Source: Chrysogorgia sp. JL179-B06 (taxonomy: Eukaryota; Cnidaria; Anthozoa; Scleralcyonacea; Chrysogorgiidae). From it: DNA of 64,000 nt. Position 1 is the stretch's first letter, and each line of letters begins with the position of its first letter. The translations under genes and the position numbers were made by a program. Of this stretch, positions 63,893 through 64,000 are shown in pieces. The stretch lies in contig JAYKKM010000263.1 in NCBI GenBank assembly GCA_035772405.1, positions 1,379,001 to 1,443,000 of the forward strand, written 5' to 3'. The notes under the pieces are model-generated. The model saw only the letters and a program-made list of their open reading frames with translations, was not told the DNA's origin and searched no databases.

Positions 63893-64000
63893 GGATTTGT
63901 ATAGGATCCTATAGGATCCTATAGGGTCACGGGCCAATTTCCAATGGGATCCTATAGGAATTTATAGTTAAGTTCCTATAGGAATTCCTAAAGGTTTTTT
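63893..64000. repeat. CCTATAGG minisatellite, second block
   Basis: Same GGATCCTATAGG/CCTATAGGAATT family as 47440-47620, running off the window end. Confidence 0.8.

Overview
The window looks like a repeat-rich early-branching metazoan genome, most likely a cnidarian (I would guess an anthozoan). Four things point there: an intronless Mos-type kinase gene; spliceosomal introns in two gene models; Penelope-like retroelements, hammerhead-bearing retrozyme-like repeats and a Polinton/Maverick of the kind abundant in cnidarian genomes; and long (TA)n tracts at almost every repeat boundary. All identifications are by eye. No database search was run.

Layout. 1-2372: tRNA-derived SINEs, a retrozyme-like repeat with an excellent hammerhead ribozyme (334-375) and a long palindrome. 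2373-3308: Mos kinase. 3439-9532: MITE-like inverted-repeat elements (several with TTAA duplications), a LINE fragment and SINEs. 9555-18600: four broken Penelope-like (GIY-YIG) copies, arranged partly head-to-tail and partly inverted, each ending in a hammerhead motif, plus a probable first exon of a secreted peptide (10949-11025). 18664-21548: three tandem SINEs, a duplicated host segment (19551-21211, second copy 41797-43376) and MITEs. 21991-40375: a complete Polinton. 40382-45700: more HHR/retrozyme and MITE material. 45720-48430: arrays of short self-complementary motifs and a small four-exon gene. 48738-59666: a 10.9 kb DNA transposon. 59673-64000: no convincing gene, some hairpins and MITEs.

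The Polinton is 18,385 bp, flanked by a perfect 6-bp duplication (TTTCTG) with about 1.1 kb inverted repeats whose outermost 169 bp are themselves palindromic. Its main genes are all uninterrupted. Leftward, from a 21-bp divergent promoter at 29381-29401, run a penton-like minor capsid protein, integrase with chromodomain, two paralogous membrane proteins, a candidate major capsid protein, a packaging ATPase and a 170-aa unknown. Rightward run a 495-aa membrane-anchored unknown, a phage-tail-fibre-like attachment protein, a MGACVS (myristoylation-type) protein, a 46-aa arginine-rich peptide, a BRO-N/VRR-NUC/zinc-finger fusion, three small membrane proteins, a zinc-ribbon protein possibly related to late transcription factor VLTF3, and a 1196-aa protein-primed-type PolB with an inserted endonuclease VII-like domain. 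A thymidine kinase lies on the minus strand in the right half. The set reads as a virus genome (adintovirus-like), although I see no adenain-type protease.

The second large element (48738-59666) is flanked by TCCTAG duplications and long inverted repeats carrying 42-bp minisatellites. It holds a DDE (rve-type) transposase gene and, on the same strand, a six-exon HECT E3 ubiquitin ligase gene with two one-base homopolymer frameshifts. A transposon that carries its own HECT ligase is, with the Polinton fibre/BRO-nuclease cassette and the hammerhead family, the main item worth following up.
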